A stretch of DNA of 64,000 nt from Candidatus Eremiobacterota bacterium (GTDB lineage Bacteria > Vulcanimicrobiota > Vulcanimicrobiia > Vulcanimicrobiales > Vulcanimicrobiaceae). Positions 8,676-17,983 of this stretch are shown in pieces. Location of the stretch: NCBI GenBank assembly GCA_019235885.1, contig JAFAKB010000014.1, positions 1 through 64,000 on the forward strand, written 5' to 3'. The notes beneath the pieces were generated by a model, which saw only the letters and a program-made list of their open reading frames with translations, did not search any database and was not told the origin of the DNA. The translations under genes were made by a program, and so were the position numbers. Position 1 is the stretch's first letter. Each line of letters opens with the position of its first letter.

Positions 8676-8691
8676 GCCGCCGGCTGGCGGC
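8676..8691. terminator. GC hairpin between convergent genes
   Basis: Arms GCCGCC and GGCGGC around a GGCT loop lie between the convergent stops at 8671 and 8709. No T-tract is present, so it may act only as a roadblock or 3' end stabiliser. Confidence 0.25.
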
Positions 8692-8708
8692 GGCTTCACG
8701 ACGAACCG

Positions 8709-9539
8709 CTACCCGCAGGCCGCTTCGTGGTACTTGCGGCGCATCTCGGCGATGTCGACGCTCGGCGGCGGGATTCGTATGTCCATCTCGTCGAGCGTGT
8801 CGGCGACGATGCGCGCCACGGCGAAGTTGCGGAACCACTTGTGGTCGGCTGGGATCACGTACCACGGCGCGCGCTCGGTGCTGCAGCGCTCCAGCGCGTC
8901 CTCATATGCGTGCACGTAGTCGTCCCAGCAGGCGCGCTCGGCGTAGTCCGCCTCGCTGATCTTCCACCGCTTCTGCGGATCGGTGAGCCGCTGCTCGAAC
9001 CGGCGCAGCTGCTCTTCCTTGCTGATGTGCAGGAAGAACTTGACGATGCGCGTCCCCGACTGCGCGAGGTTCTTCTCGAACTCGTTGATCCGCTCGTAGC
9101 GCTTCGACCAGACGTCTTTCGGCACCAGCTCGTGCACCCGCACGACCAGCACGTCCTCGTAGTGCGAGCGGTTGAAGATGCCGACGTGGCCGTGCGCCGG
9201 CGTCAGCTTGTGCACGCGCCACAGAAAGTCGTGCGCCTGCTCTTCCGCCGTCGGCTCCTTGAACGCGTGCGCCGACGCGCCGAGCGGGTTCAGCCCGCTG
9301 AAGACGTGGCGCACGGTGCCGTCCTTGCCGCCCGCGTCCAGGCCCTGGAGCACCACCAGCAGCGCGCGCCGGTGCTCGGCGTAGAGCTTTTGCTGCAGAT
9401 CGCGCAACCGGTCGAGATCCTTATCGATCTTCGCCTTGACCTCGTCTTCGCAGTCGAACTGGCCGGTGTACGACGGATCGACCCGGTCGAGCCGCACCTT
9501 GCTTCCCGGCTCCACGACGAACTTCTTGCGATACTCCAC
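8709..9539 (-). CDS. Polyphosphate kinase 2 family protein
   Basis: A 276-residue cytoplasmic PPK2, which transfers phosphate between polyphosphate and nucleotides. Walker A is LQGLDAGGKDGT (about 65-75), the second P-loop-type motif is FNRSHYEDVLVVRVH, and the lid segment is DPQKRWKISEADYAER. The length and TGQF...DKDLDRLRDLQQKLYAE opening fit the short, single-domain PPK2 class used to charge nucleoside mono- or diphosphates; the exact class is not certain. Convergent with the FAD oxidoreductase gene. Confidence 0.92.
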   Translation of the reverse strand: MEYRKKFVVEPGSKVRLDRVDPSYTGQFDCEDEVKAKIDKDLDRLRDLQQKLYAEHRRALLVVLQGLDAGGKDGTVRHVFSGLNPLGASAHAFKEPTAEEQAHDFLWRVHKLTPAHGHVGIFNRSHYEDVLVVRVHELVPKDVWSKRYERINEFEKNLAQSGTRIVKFFLHISKEEQLRRFEQRLTDPQKRWKISEADYAERACWDDYVHAYEDALERCSTERAPWYVIPADHKWFRNFAVARIVADTLDEMDIRIPPPSVDIAEMRRKYHEAACG

Positions 9540-9614
9540 CCGAGGAACTTCCCGGCGCGTTCCGCGCGACCCCTATAGTACGACCTCGCTCATTCGCGCG
9601 CGCCGTCGTCCCAG

Positions 9615-11372
9615 GTGATGCACCGGCACCGCCGAACGGCGCGGCGCGTGACCGGTTTTCCGCGTGTTCGACCCGGCGTTCTTTTCGCGTGCGGCCTGCT
9701 GTTCGCCGCGGGCTGTTCCGCGGGCTCGCACGGCGCGGTGCCGGCACGCGCCTCGCTGCCATCGCCGTTGCCGGCACCGGGCGAAAAAGCTTCGGTGACC
9801 GTGACGGTCGCGATCCCGCGGCCGCCTGCGTCGCAACGACGGTTGCCGGCGGCGCGCGGGCGCGCGCCCGCGTACGTGTCCGCGGGGACCGAGTCGTTCA
9901 CGATCTCCGTCAACGGCGCGCTCGCGGACGAGGTCGACGTCGACCCGTCGGTCTCGTCGTGCTCGGCGCAAGCGCAGTCGATCGCGTGCTCGGCCCGGAT
10001 CGACGCGCCCGTCGGCGACGACACGTTCGCGCTCACGCTTTATGCGGGTTTCCACGCCAGCGGACCGGTGCTCTCGAGCGGAACGGCGGCGCAGACGGTG
10101 CAGCTCGGCGCAGGGAATGCGGTTGCGATCGTGCTGCACGGCGTCGTCACCTCGACGGTCGTCGCGCTGGCGAGCCCGCATCCGCAGATGGGGGCGCCCA
10201 GCACGACGGCGATGACGGTCACCGCTTACGACGCGGCGGGCGCGCCGATCACCGGAACCGCGTCGTACGCGACGCCGCTCACGCTCGTGAACTCCGACGC
10301 GTCGGGCGCGACCTCACTCTCCGCGACGACGCTCGCCGGTCCGAACGATCCGGCGCCGTCGCTGACGTACGACGGCGCGAGCTTCGTCAACGCGTCGATC
10401 ACCGCGAACGCCGGGCCGAAGACGCAGACGCTCGCCGGCGTGCTGCAGCCGGTGCTGCGCGCCGCGGAGTTCGCCGTTCCCTCGGGGAACGCGACGAACA
10501 GCCGTTTCGGAACCGGCAGCCTCGCCGTTGCCGGCGACGGCGCGATCTGGTTCATCGACGACACCGCGATCGGGCGCGTCACGACCGGCGGGTCCGTCAC
10601 CGAGCACGCACTCGGCGCGACGCCGTACGGGATCACGCTCGGCCCGGACGGTGCGCTGTGGTTCACCGAGTCGGGCCCCGCGGTCGCGCGGCTGACGACC
10701 GGCGGAACCTTGAGCACGTATCCGAGCGGAACGTTCGGCGAAGCGATCACCGCCGGACCGGACGGCAACGTGTGGTACTTCGCCTCGGTCACGCACGAAG
10801 CGCTGGTAAAGGTCACGCCGTCGGGGACGCAAACGACCGTCCCGCTCCAGTTTCCGAGCAGCAGCTCTTCCAGCCTCTTCCAGGCGTTGCTCGTGCTCGG
10901 ATCGGACGGCAACTTCTGGAGCGCCGACGGTCAGGGCGACGTCGCGCGAATCACGCCTTCGGGTGTGGTGACGCTCTTTCCGCTCCCGTCGTCGGTCAAT
11001 GGAACACCGATCGCGCTCGCGACCGCGGCCGACGGCGCGCTGTGGCTCGACACGAGCCTCGGTTCGGTCGCGCGCGTGACGACCGCCGGTACCGTCACCG
11101 CAACCTATGTGACGAACGTCTTTCAGACGGCGACGTTCCAGTTCGCGCAAGGCCCCGACGGCGCGTTCTGGTTTCCCGGCGGCGGCGGGAGCGACGCGGC
11201 GCGGATCGGCCGGATCGACGCCGCCGGCAACGCGGCGATCTTCCTGATCCCGAAGTCGGCGCCGGTGCCGCCGAGCTTCTTCGCGCCGCAACCGACCGGC
11301 TTCGTCGCCGGACCGGACGGCAATCTTTGGTACACGCGCGGCAGCAGCGTCGGGCGGGTCCAGCTCCACTAG
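9615..11372 (+). CDS. Secreted lipoprotein with Vgb-like beta-propeller
   Basis: About 585 residues. A basic N-terminus and hydrophobic stretch end in a lipobox (FAAGCSAG), so a lipoprotein. Residues 55-110 form a module with VTVTVAIPRPP and APAYVSAGTESFTISV that is shared with the gene at 11844. From about residue 290 come repeats typical of the streptogramin lyase (Vgb) propeller: PDGALWFTE, GPDGNVWYF, GSDGNFWSA, GPDGNLWYT, each with a G-x-D-G-x-x-W pattern. Such propellers are mostly not lyases; binding or scaffolding outside the cell is likely. GTG 9615 and ATG 9618 are both possible starts and neither has a strong ribosome-binding site. Confidence 0.8.
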   Translation: MMHRHRRTARRVTGFPRVRPGVLFACGLLFAAGCSAGSHGAVPARASLPSPLPAPGEKASVTVTVAIPRPPASQRRLPAARGRAPAYVSAGTESFTISVNGALADEVDVDPSVSSCSAQAQSIACSARIDAPVGDDTFALTLYAGFHASGPVLSSGTAAQTVQLGAGNAVAIVLHGVVTSTVVALASPHPQMGAPSTTAMTVTAYDAAGAPITGTASYATPLTLVNSDASGATSLSATTLAGPNDPAPSLTYDGASFVNASITANAGPKTQTLAGVLQPVLRAAEFAVPSGNATNSRFGTGSLAVAGDGAIWFIDDTAIGRVTTGGSVTEHALGATPYGITLGPDGALWFTESGPAVARLTTGGTLSTYPSGTFGEAITAGPDGNVWYFASVTHEALVKVTPSGTQTTVPLQFPSSSSSSLFQALLVLGSDGNFWSADGQGDVARITPSGVVTLFPLPSSVNGTPIALATAADGALWLDTSLGSVARVTTAGTVTATYVTNVFQTATFQFAQGPDGAFWFPGGGGSDAARIGRIDAAGNAAIFLIPKSAPVPPSFFAPQPTGFVAGPDGNLWYTRGSSVGRVQLH

Positions 11373-11391
11373 AGGAAACGGGAACCAAACG

Positions 11392-11847
11392 ATGAGAGTC
11401 ATGCTCGCCGCGCGCGTCGTCGCCGGGATGTTGATCGCCGGCGCGTGCGCGGCGTGCGGCGGTGGGGGAAGCTCGACGCCGCCGCCGCCACCGGTCGTGA
11501 CGCCGACGCCGGTGCCAACCGCCACGCCGACGCCGACTCCGGCTCCGACGCCCACCGCGTCCCCGACGCCGGCTCCGGCGCTCGTTCCATCCGCGTTGAG
11601 CTTCATCAACGTCGGGAGCGGCGCAGCGCAAAACGTCGCCGTCTCGGAGACGGGGTACAACGGAACGTTCACGGCGTCGTCGTCGAACTGCTCGGGGATC
11701 GTCTCGTTCTCCGCGGCGCCGTTCGCTTCGTCGATCCAGGTCACGCCGGTTGCGCCGGGCACGTGCGCGATCGCCATCAGCGACACGAACGGCGCTCACA
11801 CGGCGCTGCCCGTCAGCGTGACGACGACCACGGTCACCGGCTCGTGA
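11392..11847 (+). CDS. Small Pro/Thr-rich lipoprotein
   Basis: A 151-residue lipoprotein. The signal peptide ends in GACAACGGGG, followed by a long proline-threonine-alanine linker (about 28-65) and a small Ser/Thr-rich beta-sandwich-like domain with LSFINVGSGAAQNVAVSE and a Cys pair that could form a disulfide. It starts 19 bases after the upstream propeller gene and its stop overlaps the GTG of the next (GTGA). The domain resembles short Ig-like adhesion modules, but I cannot name a family. Confidence 0.65.
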   Translation: MRVMLAARVVAGMLIAGACAACGGGGSSTPPPPPVVTPTPVPTATPTPTPAPTPTASPTPAPALVPSALSFINVGSGAAQNVAVSETGYNGTFTASSSNCSGIVSFSAAPFASSIQVTPVAPGTCAIAISDTNGAHTALPVSVTTTTVTGS

Positions 11848-13556
11848 GCCGAGCCCGCGTTCGCAGCGCCGCGGCCGCCGCCGCGCTCGCGCTCTTGACC
11901 GCGTGCGGCTCCTCCGCGACACTTCCGGCGGTGCAGCAGCGCGCCTCGCAGCCCAGCGGCGCGAAGCAGACGGTAACGATCACGGTCGCGGTCCCGGCGC
12001 GCCCGACGCAGCAGCACGCGCGCCGTCCCGCGTACGTCTCGGCGGGGACCGCGTCGATGGCAGTCACCGTCGCGCCCGACGGCGGCACCACCGCGCCTCC
12101 GCTGATCGTGAACTGCGCGAGGCTCTGCAGTGCTTCGGTCGGCGTCGCGCCGGGGAACGTGACGATCACCGTCGCGCTGTACGACGACCTTTTCGGGCGC
12201 GGCAACCTGCTCTCGCGCGGGACGACGACGACGACGATCGTTGCGAACGTCGCGAACACCGTGAAGCTGACGTTCGATCCGGTCGTGCAGTTCTTCGGCT
12301 TCGGCAACTTCGTCGGCTCGTCGCTGCCGTTCGCGAGCGCGCTGGTGATCGGCCAGCCGGCGACCATTTCGAACGTTTTCTTGGCCGGCGACGCCGACGG
12401 CTACGTCATCGTCGGCCCGGGCGCGTACACCGACGCGAACGGCGCGCCGGTGACGTTTACGTTCACCAACGCCGGCAGCGGCCACACCTCGCTCGGCGTC
12501 ACCTCCGCGAGCGCGCCGGGCGCCGTTCCGTTGAGCTACGACGGACACGGCGTCGTCGGTACGATCGCGGTCTCCTCGTCGCTCGGGCAAACCTCCTACA
12601 GGTACGTGAGCACGCTGGCGCCCGAACAGGAGGATCTCACCAACGCGATGTGGCCGCAGGCGCTCGCGCTGGGCGCTGACGGCAACGTGTGGTTCGTCCT
12701 GACGGGCGTCGCGAAGATCTTCCGGCGCAACGGCGACGGGTCGATCAGCGCCTTCCCGCTGGTGGTCCCGAGCAGCGGCGGCTCGATCGGGCGCGCGCTG
12801 GTGCTCGCCGGCGACAACGCGTTGTGGGTTCCGTTCGGCAACCTCTACGAGCGCGTCACGGCGGCCGGCAGCGTCACCACGTATCCGATCCCGACGCCGC
12901 TCTCGTACTACTCGATCGACACGGCGACGCGCGATGCGAGCGGGAAGATCGTCTTCGCGACGTTGGACGGCAAGCTCGCCTCGATCGCGAACGACGGAAC
13001 CGTCACGCAGCTGACGGTTCCGAACGCGTCGGGCTTCGGCTTCGGAAGCCTGCTGCTCGGTTCCGATCACCGCGTGTGGTTCCTCGACCACGACGCGTAC
13101 GGCGGGACGACGCTGGTCGCATACGACGGCACGACGTTCACCCGCTATCCGACCGGCTCGCCCGCGGTTCAGCGCATTTTTGCCGGACCCGACGGAACGC
13201 TGTGGGTGCCGTGGGCCACCGCCAACTCGCTGGTGAAGTTCGACACGGCCGGCAACCGCTCGAGCGTCGCGCTCCCGGCGCCGGCCTGGTCGAGCTTCGG
13301 CGGGTCGCCGGACGTCGCGGCGGCGGCGCTCGACGGCAAGGGAAATTTCTATTTCGCCGATTCGGGCCAGAGCGGCATCGGCCGGATCGACGCCTCACTG
13401 CACGCCGTCGAATACCCCGTCTCGGCAGGGTCGCTCTACCCCGTCGCGATCGTCGTCGGGAGCGACGGCAAGCTGTACTACGGCGACTCCGGTCAGACCG
13501 GGGTGAACGGCCCGCAGTTCGGCGGCCTCGGCTCGGTCGACCCCGCGCTCTTCTAG
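11844..13556 (+). CDS. Secreted lipoprotein with beta-propeller repeats
   Basis: A 570-residue lipoprotein starting at GTG 11844, which overlaps the upstream stop. The frame is open much further upstream but the signal peptide (AAAAALALLTACGSS) begins here. Next comes the shared module QTVTITVAVPARPTQQ and RRPAYVSAGTASMAVTV, then an Ig-like region, then repeats such as GADGNVWFV, GPDGTLWVPW and GSDGKLYYGD, weaker than in the first propeller. A duplicated and diverged relative of the 9615 gene. Role unknown; likely an extracytoplasmic binding protein. Confidence 0.75.
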   Translation: MSRARVRSAAAAAALALLTACGSSATLPAVQQRASQPSGAKQTVTITVAVPARPTQQHARRPAYVSAGTASMAVTVAPDGGTTAPPLIVNCARLCSASVGVAPGNVTITVALYDDLFGRGNLLSRGTTTTTIVANVANTVKLTFDPVVQFFGFGNFVGSSLPFASALVIGQPATISNVFLAGDADGYVIVGPGAYTDANGAPVTFTFTNAGSGHTSLGVTSASAPGAVPLSYDGHGVVGTIAVSSSLGQTSYRYVSTLAPEQEDLTNAMWPQALALGADGNVWFVLTGVAKIFRRNGDGSISAFPLVVPSSGGSIGRALVLAGDNALWVPFGNLYERVTAAGSVTTYPIPTPLSYYSIDTATRDASGKIVFATLDGKLASIANDGTVTQLTVPNASGFGFGSLLLGSDHRVWFLDHDAYGGTTLVAYDGTTFTRYPTGSPAVQRIFAGPDGTLWVPWATANSLVKFDTAGNRSSVALPAPAWSSFGGSPDVAAAALDGKGNFYFADSGQSGIGRIDASLHAVEYPVSAGSLYPVAIVVGSDGKLYYGDSGQTGVNGPQFGGLGSVDPALF

Positions 13557-13608
13557 CGCCGAGCGCCCGCCACAGGTCGCCCTCCCGCCGGGTCGAAGCG
13601 CCCGCTCC

Positions 13609-16320
13609 ATGATCTCGTCGCCGCTCGTCGCGCCGAGACTGGTCGGCCGCGACGACGAGTGCGCCTTTTTGATGCGCCGTCTCGACGACGTTCTGCAGCG
13701 CGGCGCCGCCGCGCTCACGCTGGTCGAAGGCGATCCCGGAATGGGAAAGACGCGGCTGATCGCCGAGCTGCAGCGGCGCGCCGGCGAGCTGCACGCGCTC
13801 ACCATCTCGGCGTTCTCGCTCGAGCACGTGCGCGAGCCGTACGCGCCGTTCGCGCTCGCCGTCGCGCGCGCGATCGAAGCCGCGCCGCCGGCGCTGGCCG
13901 CCGAGCTGCGCGCGATCGCCGCCGCGCTCGACCCCGACGTCGCGCTGCACAAGGTGAAGCGGCTGCGCGCCGTCGCCGCCGCGCTGCGCGCGATCGCGCG
14001 CGAGCGCGCGGTCGCGATCTTCTTCGAGGACGTGCACTGGGCGGACCGCGCGTCGCTCGACCTGCTGGCGTTCTTCGCCGTGGAGCTCGCCGCGACGCCG
14101 CTGTTCGTGCTCGCCACCCAGCGGCCGGCCGAGATGCCGCCCGCGCTCGCCGGCGCGTTGCGCGTCGGCGCGCACACCGTGCGCCTCGGACCGCTCGCCG
14201 ACCGCGACGTCGCGACGCTGCTGCGCGAGACGCTGCGCCGCCACGGCAGCATCGGCGCCGACCGGCTGCGGCGGATCGTCGAGCTCGCCGGCGGCAACCC
14301 GCTCTTCGCGCTCGAGCTCTTGCGCAACGCGGTAGCGGGCGCCGCCGACGACGTCGCGCCGGCGATCGCGTACCCGATCGTGCAGCGCTGGGAGTCGCTC
14401 GACCGCGCGGCGCGCGAGATCCTCGTCGCGGCGGCGGCGACCGGCGAGATCGAGCCGGCGTTCGTCGCGCAAGCCGTCGCGCGAGACGTCGAGGACGTCG
14501 AGAACGCGCTCGAGCGCGCGCGCCGTTTTCAGCTCGTCGAGCTGGAGCGCGGTTCGGGGCGCTGGCGCTTTGCGCACGCGCTCACGCGCGCGGCGATCGA
14601 GGCGGAGCTCGCGCCGCGCCGCCGGCCGGCGATCCACCGCAAGATCGGCGAGCTGCTCGAAGCGCGCGGCGAGGGCGTGGAGCCGGCCCGGCTCGCCTAC
14701 CACTGGGGCTTCGCCGCCGACGGCGAGCGCGCCGCGCGCTACAACGAAGCCGCCGGTGACCGCGCCGTCGCGCTTCACGACTACGGCACCGCGCAGCGCT
14801 GCTTCGGCGCCGCGCTGCGCACCGCACCGGCGGACCCGGCGACGCGCGGCCGGCTCAACGAGAAGCTCGCCTCCGCCGCGCTGATCGAAGCGGCGTCGTC
14901 GCGCGCGGCCGAGCCGATCGAAGCGGCGCTGCGCGCGTACGAGGCGCTCGGCGACCGGCTCGGCGTCGCGCGCATGGAGATGCACCGCTCGCGGCGCGCG
15001 TGGTTCGACGAGGACGCCGCCGGCGCGCTCGCCGCCGCGGAACGCGCGCTCGCGGCGGCCGAGCCGTTCGGCCCCTCGGCGCAGCTCTTCGACGTGCGCG
15101 TCCGCCTCGCGCAGATCCACCAGATTCACGGCCGCGTCCCGGAGACGCGCCGCGAGCTCGACGCCGCCGGCGCGCTGCTCGAGTGCGCGACGGACGACGC
15201 GCGAATCCGTTTTCTGAACGCGCGCGCGATGTTTCGCGCCGACGCCTGGGAGATCGAGGGCTTTGTCGCCGACTACCGCGCGGCGATCGAGCTCGCGGAA
15301 CGGCTCGGGCACGTCGAGCTGCTCGTCAGCACGCAGAACAACTTCGCGCTGAACGCGCTGCTGACGGGCCGCCGCGATGAAGCGCTGCGCGCGCTCGAAG
15401 CCGGGATCGCGACCTCGTACGAGTTCGGGATGCGCTGGCACGTCTCGAACGATCTGCTCTCGCTCTCGCGCGTGCGCTACGTCTTCGGCGACCTCATGGG
15501 CGCGCGCCAAGCGCTGGCCGACGCGCTGGCGTCGGCGTACGAAGCGCGCCGGCTCGAAGTGTGGTCGGCCGGCTACGGCATCCCGATCGCGCTGGCGCTG
15601 AACGACGACGAGCTGCTCGCGCGTTGCGCGAGCCCCGGCGTCTTCGACGAAGCGCTGGCGAGCGGCGGGGTCTCGGAGATTGCGCTCGTCGGCTGCGCGT
15701 TCGCGGAACTGGCGCAGGCGCGCGGCGACGCCGTCGCGGCCGCCTCGGTGCTGGCGCGCGCGCTCGCCGCGCTGCGCGACGACGCGCGCCCGCTGCACCT
15801 GTGCGCTGCGGTCGCGCAGTTCGGGCGAGAAGACGATCTTGCGCGCGCCCGAGCGCTGCTCGATGCGCCGGCGCGCGACCGCTCGCGGGCCGCCGAGCGC
15901 GCGCTCTTCGACGCGTACGCCGCGCTGCGCAAGCGGCGGCGCGCCGAGGCGGCGCAGCTCGCGCTCGCCGCCGCCGAAACATACGGCGAGCTAAGCTGGG
16001 TCTTGCAGCAGGCGCGCGCGCTCGAGCTCGCCGGCCGCGAAGCGGACGCGCTGCGGATCTACCGCGGCGCCGGCGGCGTGCGCGACGCCGAACGGCTCGA
16101 GCGCACGGGGCGCGCCGCCGACCCGCTCGCGCCGCTGACGCCGCGCGAGCGCGAGATCGCCGGGCTCGTCCTCGCCGGGCGCTCGAACCGCGAGGCGGGC
16201 GCGTTGCTCGGGCTCAGCGAGCGGACGGTGGGGAACCACGTCCAGTCGATCTTCAACCGGCTCGGGATCGGCTCGCGCCGCGAGCTCGCCGAGCACGTCT
16301 CCGCCGTGCGCTCTGAGTAG
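13609..16320 (+). CDS. LuxR-family ATPase regulator (LAL type)
   Basis: A 903-residue regulator. The AAA-type module has Walker A EGDPGMGKT at about 40-48 and Walker B-like VAIFFEDVHWAD near 140. Helical TPR-like repeats fill about 340-820. The C-terminal GerE helix-turn-helix reads LTPREREIAGLVLAGRSN then LGLSERTVGNHVQSIFNRLG. Large ATP-binding LuxR regulators of this kind activate transcription in response to an inducer bound by the repeats. It may control the SnoaL-methyltransferase pair directly downstream, which would make a small specialised-metabolism locus; that is inference from position. Confidence 0.88.
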   Translation: MISSPLVAPRLVGRDDECAFLMRRLDDVLQRGAAALTLVEGDPGMGKTRLIAELQRRAGELHALTISAFSLEHVREPYAPFALAVARAIEAAPPALAAELRAIAAALDPDVALHKVKRLRAVAAALRAIARERAVAIFFEDVHWADRASLDLLAFFAVELAATPLFVLATQRPAEMPPALAGALRVGAHTVRLGPLADRDVATLLRETLRRHGSIGADRLRRIVELAGGNPLFALELLRNAVAGAADDVAPAIAYPIVQRWESLDRAAREILVAAAATGEIEPAFVAQAVARDVEDVENALERARRFQLVELERGSGRWRFAHALTRAAIEAELAPRRRPAIHRKIGELLEARGEGVEPARLAYHWGFAADGERAARYNEAAGDRAVALHDYGTAQRCFGAALRTAPADPATRGRLNEKLASAALIEAASSRAAEPIEAALRAYEALGDRLGVARMEMHRSRRAWFDEDAAGALAAAERALAAAEPFGPSAQLFDVRVRLAQIHQIHGRVPETRRELDAAGALLECATDDARIRFLNARAMFRADAWEIEGFVADYRAAIELAERLGHVELLVSTQNNFALNALLTGRRDEALRALEAGIATSYEFGMRWHVSNDLLSLSRVRYVFGDLMGARQALADALASAYEARRLEVWSAGYGIPIALALNDDELLARCASPGVFDEALASGGVSEIALVGCAFAELAQARGDAVAAASVLARALAALRDDARPLHLCAAVAQFGREDDLARARALLDAPARDRSRAAERALFDAYAALRKRRRAEAAQLALAAAETYGELSWVLQQARALELAGREADALRIYRGAGGVRDAERLERTGRAADPLAPLTPREREIAGLVLAGRSNREAGALLGLSERTVGNHVQSIFNRLGIGSRRELAEHVSAVRSE

Positions 16321-16428
16321 CGCGCGGCGCGGGGCTGAGTAGCGCGACTCTGTTCGCGCGCCGCCGGATGCCGTACCGTCGGACTGCGCGCGGGCGGCGC
16401 ACACCTTCACGCTTGAGGAGATTTCGAC

Positions 16429-16845
16429 ATGGTACGAGACGACGAGGCGGTCGCGCAGGTCCAGGCTGCCTACCAGGACTTCCAGCGCGGCGACATCGCC
16501 TCGCTGCTGTCCCGCTTCAGCGACGAGGTCACCTGGTACACGCCGGGCGAGGGCAGCGCGATCCCGTTCGCCGGACCGCGGCGCGGCAAGGCCGAAGTGG
16601 CGAAATTCTTCGAGAGCCTGGGCGCGACGATCGAGTTCCACGCGTTCGACGTCGACGAGTACGTCGCGCAAGGAAACGTCGTCGTGGCGCTCGGCCGCTG
16701 GGACGCGACGGTTCTCGGAACGGACGTTCGCATCGCCGATGGCTTTGCGATGGTGTTTCGCCTGCGCGAAGACAAGATCGCCGATTTCCGCGAGTACAGC
16801 GATTCCCGCCGGCTCGCCGAAGCGCTCGCCTCGCTGAAGAAATGA
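16429..16845 (+). CDS. SnoaL-like / NTF2-fold protein
   Basis: A 138-residue cone-shaped alpha+beta-barrel protein of the SnoaL/ketosteroid-isomerase superfamily. It has the N-terminal helix with VQAAYQDFQRGDIASLLSRF, WYTPGEGSAIPFAGPRRG and strands ending in FRLREDKIADFREYSD. A strong GAGGAG precedes the ATG. The stop overlaps the methyltransferase start (ATGA). Members are cyclases, isomerases or non-catalytic binders; the substrate is not deducible. Confidence 0.82.
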   Translation: MVRDDEAVAQVQAAYQDFQRGDIASLLSRFSDEVTWYTPGEGSAIPFAGPRRGKAEVAKFFESLGATIEFHAFDVDEYVAQGNVVVALGRWDATVLGTDVRIADGFAMVFRLREDKIADFREYSDSRRLAEALASLKK

Positions 16846-17882
16846 CCCGCGCCGTCGGCGGCGCGCCGGCGCGGGTGCCGCAAGCGCCGTCGCCGGCGGC
16901 GATTCTGGAGCTGCTCGCCGGCCGCTGGGTGTGCGGCGCGGTGGCGGCCGCGGCGCGGCTCGGCGTCGCCGACGCGCTGGCCAGCGGCGCCCGCTCGAGC
17001 GACGAGCTGGCCGTCGCGCTTTGCGCGCACGCGCCGTCGCTGCACCGGCTGCTGCGCGCGCTCGCGAGCCTGGGGCTGTTGCAAACGCTCGCCGACGGGC
17101 GTTTCGCGCTGACCTCGCTCGGTGAGTACCTGCGCAGCGACGTGCCCGGCTCGATGCTGCCGCTGGCGCAAATCTTCGCGTTGGAAGAGCACGGGACGTC
17201 GTGGACGACGCTCGCGTACAGCGTCGCGAGCGGCGAGTCGGCGTTCGAGCACCTCTACGGCCGCCCGCTGTGGGATTACCTCGACGGCGACGCCGAGCTG
17301 AACCGAACGTTCAGCGACGCGATGACCGCACTGATGTGGAGCGCGGCGCCGCAGATCGCCGAGCACCTCGCGCTCGACGAAGGATGCACGGTGGCCGACG
17401 TCGGCGGCGCGGCGGGGACGGTCCTTGCCGCGATCCTCGAACGCCATCCGCACGTGCGCGGAATCCTGTACGACCGGCCGGCGTCGATCGAGGCCGCGCG
17501 CCGGACCGCGCCGGCGATCGTGCTCGAGCGCGCGCAGCTCGTGGCCGGCGACTTCATGCGCAGCGTTCCGGCGGCCGACGTGCTGGTGCTTTCGCACGTT
17601 CTGCACGACTGGAGCGACGCCGACGCCGGAATGCTGCTCGCGAACTGCCGCCGCGCGCTGGCGCCGCACGGACGGCTCGTCGTATGGGAGTGCGTGATCG
17701 AGCCCGGCGACGCGCCGGACTTCGGCAAGCTCATGGACTTGGAGATGCTGGTGCTGACGTCGGGCCGCGAGCGCACGCGCGCCGAGTTCGCGCGGCTGTT
17801 CGCGCGCGCCGGGCTCGAGCTGGTCTCGGTGACGCCGCTCGCCGGCGGCGCGCTGCTTCAAGGCCGCTCATGCCGCAGGTAA
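16842..17882 (+). CDS. SAM-dependent O-methyltransferase (plant COMT-like family)
   Basis: A 346-residue methyltransferase. An N-terminal winged-helix dimerisation domain (about 15-100, LHRLLRALASLGLLQT) precedes the Rossmann domain with SAM motif VADVGGAAGTVLAAI and the catalytic-base region LSHVLHDWSDADA. This is the domain order of family-2 O-methyltransferases acting on phenolic or polyketide hydroxyls. It starts inside the stop of the SnoaL-like gene, so the two are coupled. Together with the LuxR-type regulator it suggests tailoring of a small aromatic compound. Confidence 0.88.
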   Translation: MTRAVGGAPARVPQAPSPAAILELLAGRWVCGAVAAAARLGVADALASGARSSDELAVALCAHAPSLHRLLRALASLGLLQTLADGRFALTSLGEYLRSDVPGSMLPLAQIFALEEHGTSWTTLAYSVASGESAFEHLYGRPLWDYLDGDAELNRTFSDAMTALMWSAAPQIAEHLALDEGCTVADVGGAAGTVLAAILERHPHVRGILYDRPASIEAARRTAPAIVLERAQLVAGDFMRSVPAADVLVLSHVLHDWSDADAGMLLANCRRALAPHGRLVVWECVIEPGDAPDFGKLMDLEMLVLTSGRERTRAEFARLFARAGLELVSVTPLAGGALLQGRSCRR

Positions 17883-17983
17883 TGTGCCCGGCGCCGCGTA
17901 CACGTACGCGCGTTTGCCGTTCGGCTCGCTGTTGCGCGAGTTTCGGCTCGAGAAACGCGTAACCACAACCCGCCCGCGGCGGT

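Noticed and set aside
13138-15798. An 886-codon open frame on the minus strand opposite the LuxR-type regulator
   Set aside because: Arg/Ala-rich shadow of a high-GC gene; no domain motifs, while the plus strand has clear Walker and helix-turn-helix motifs.
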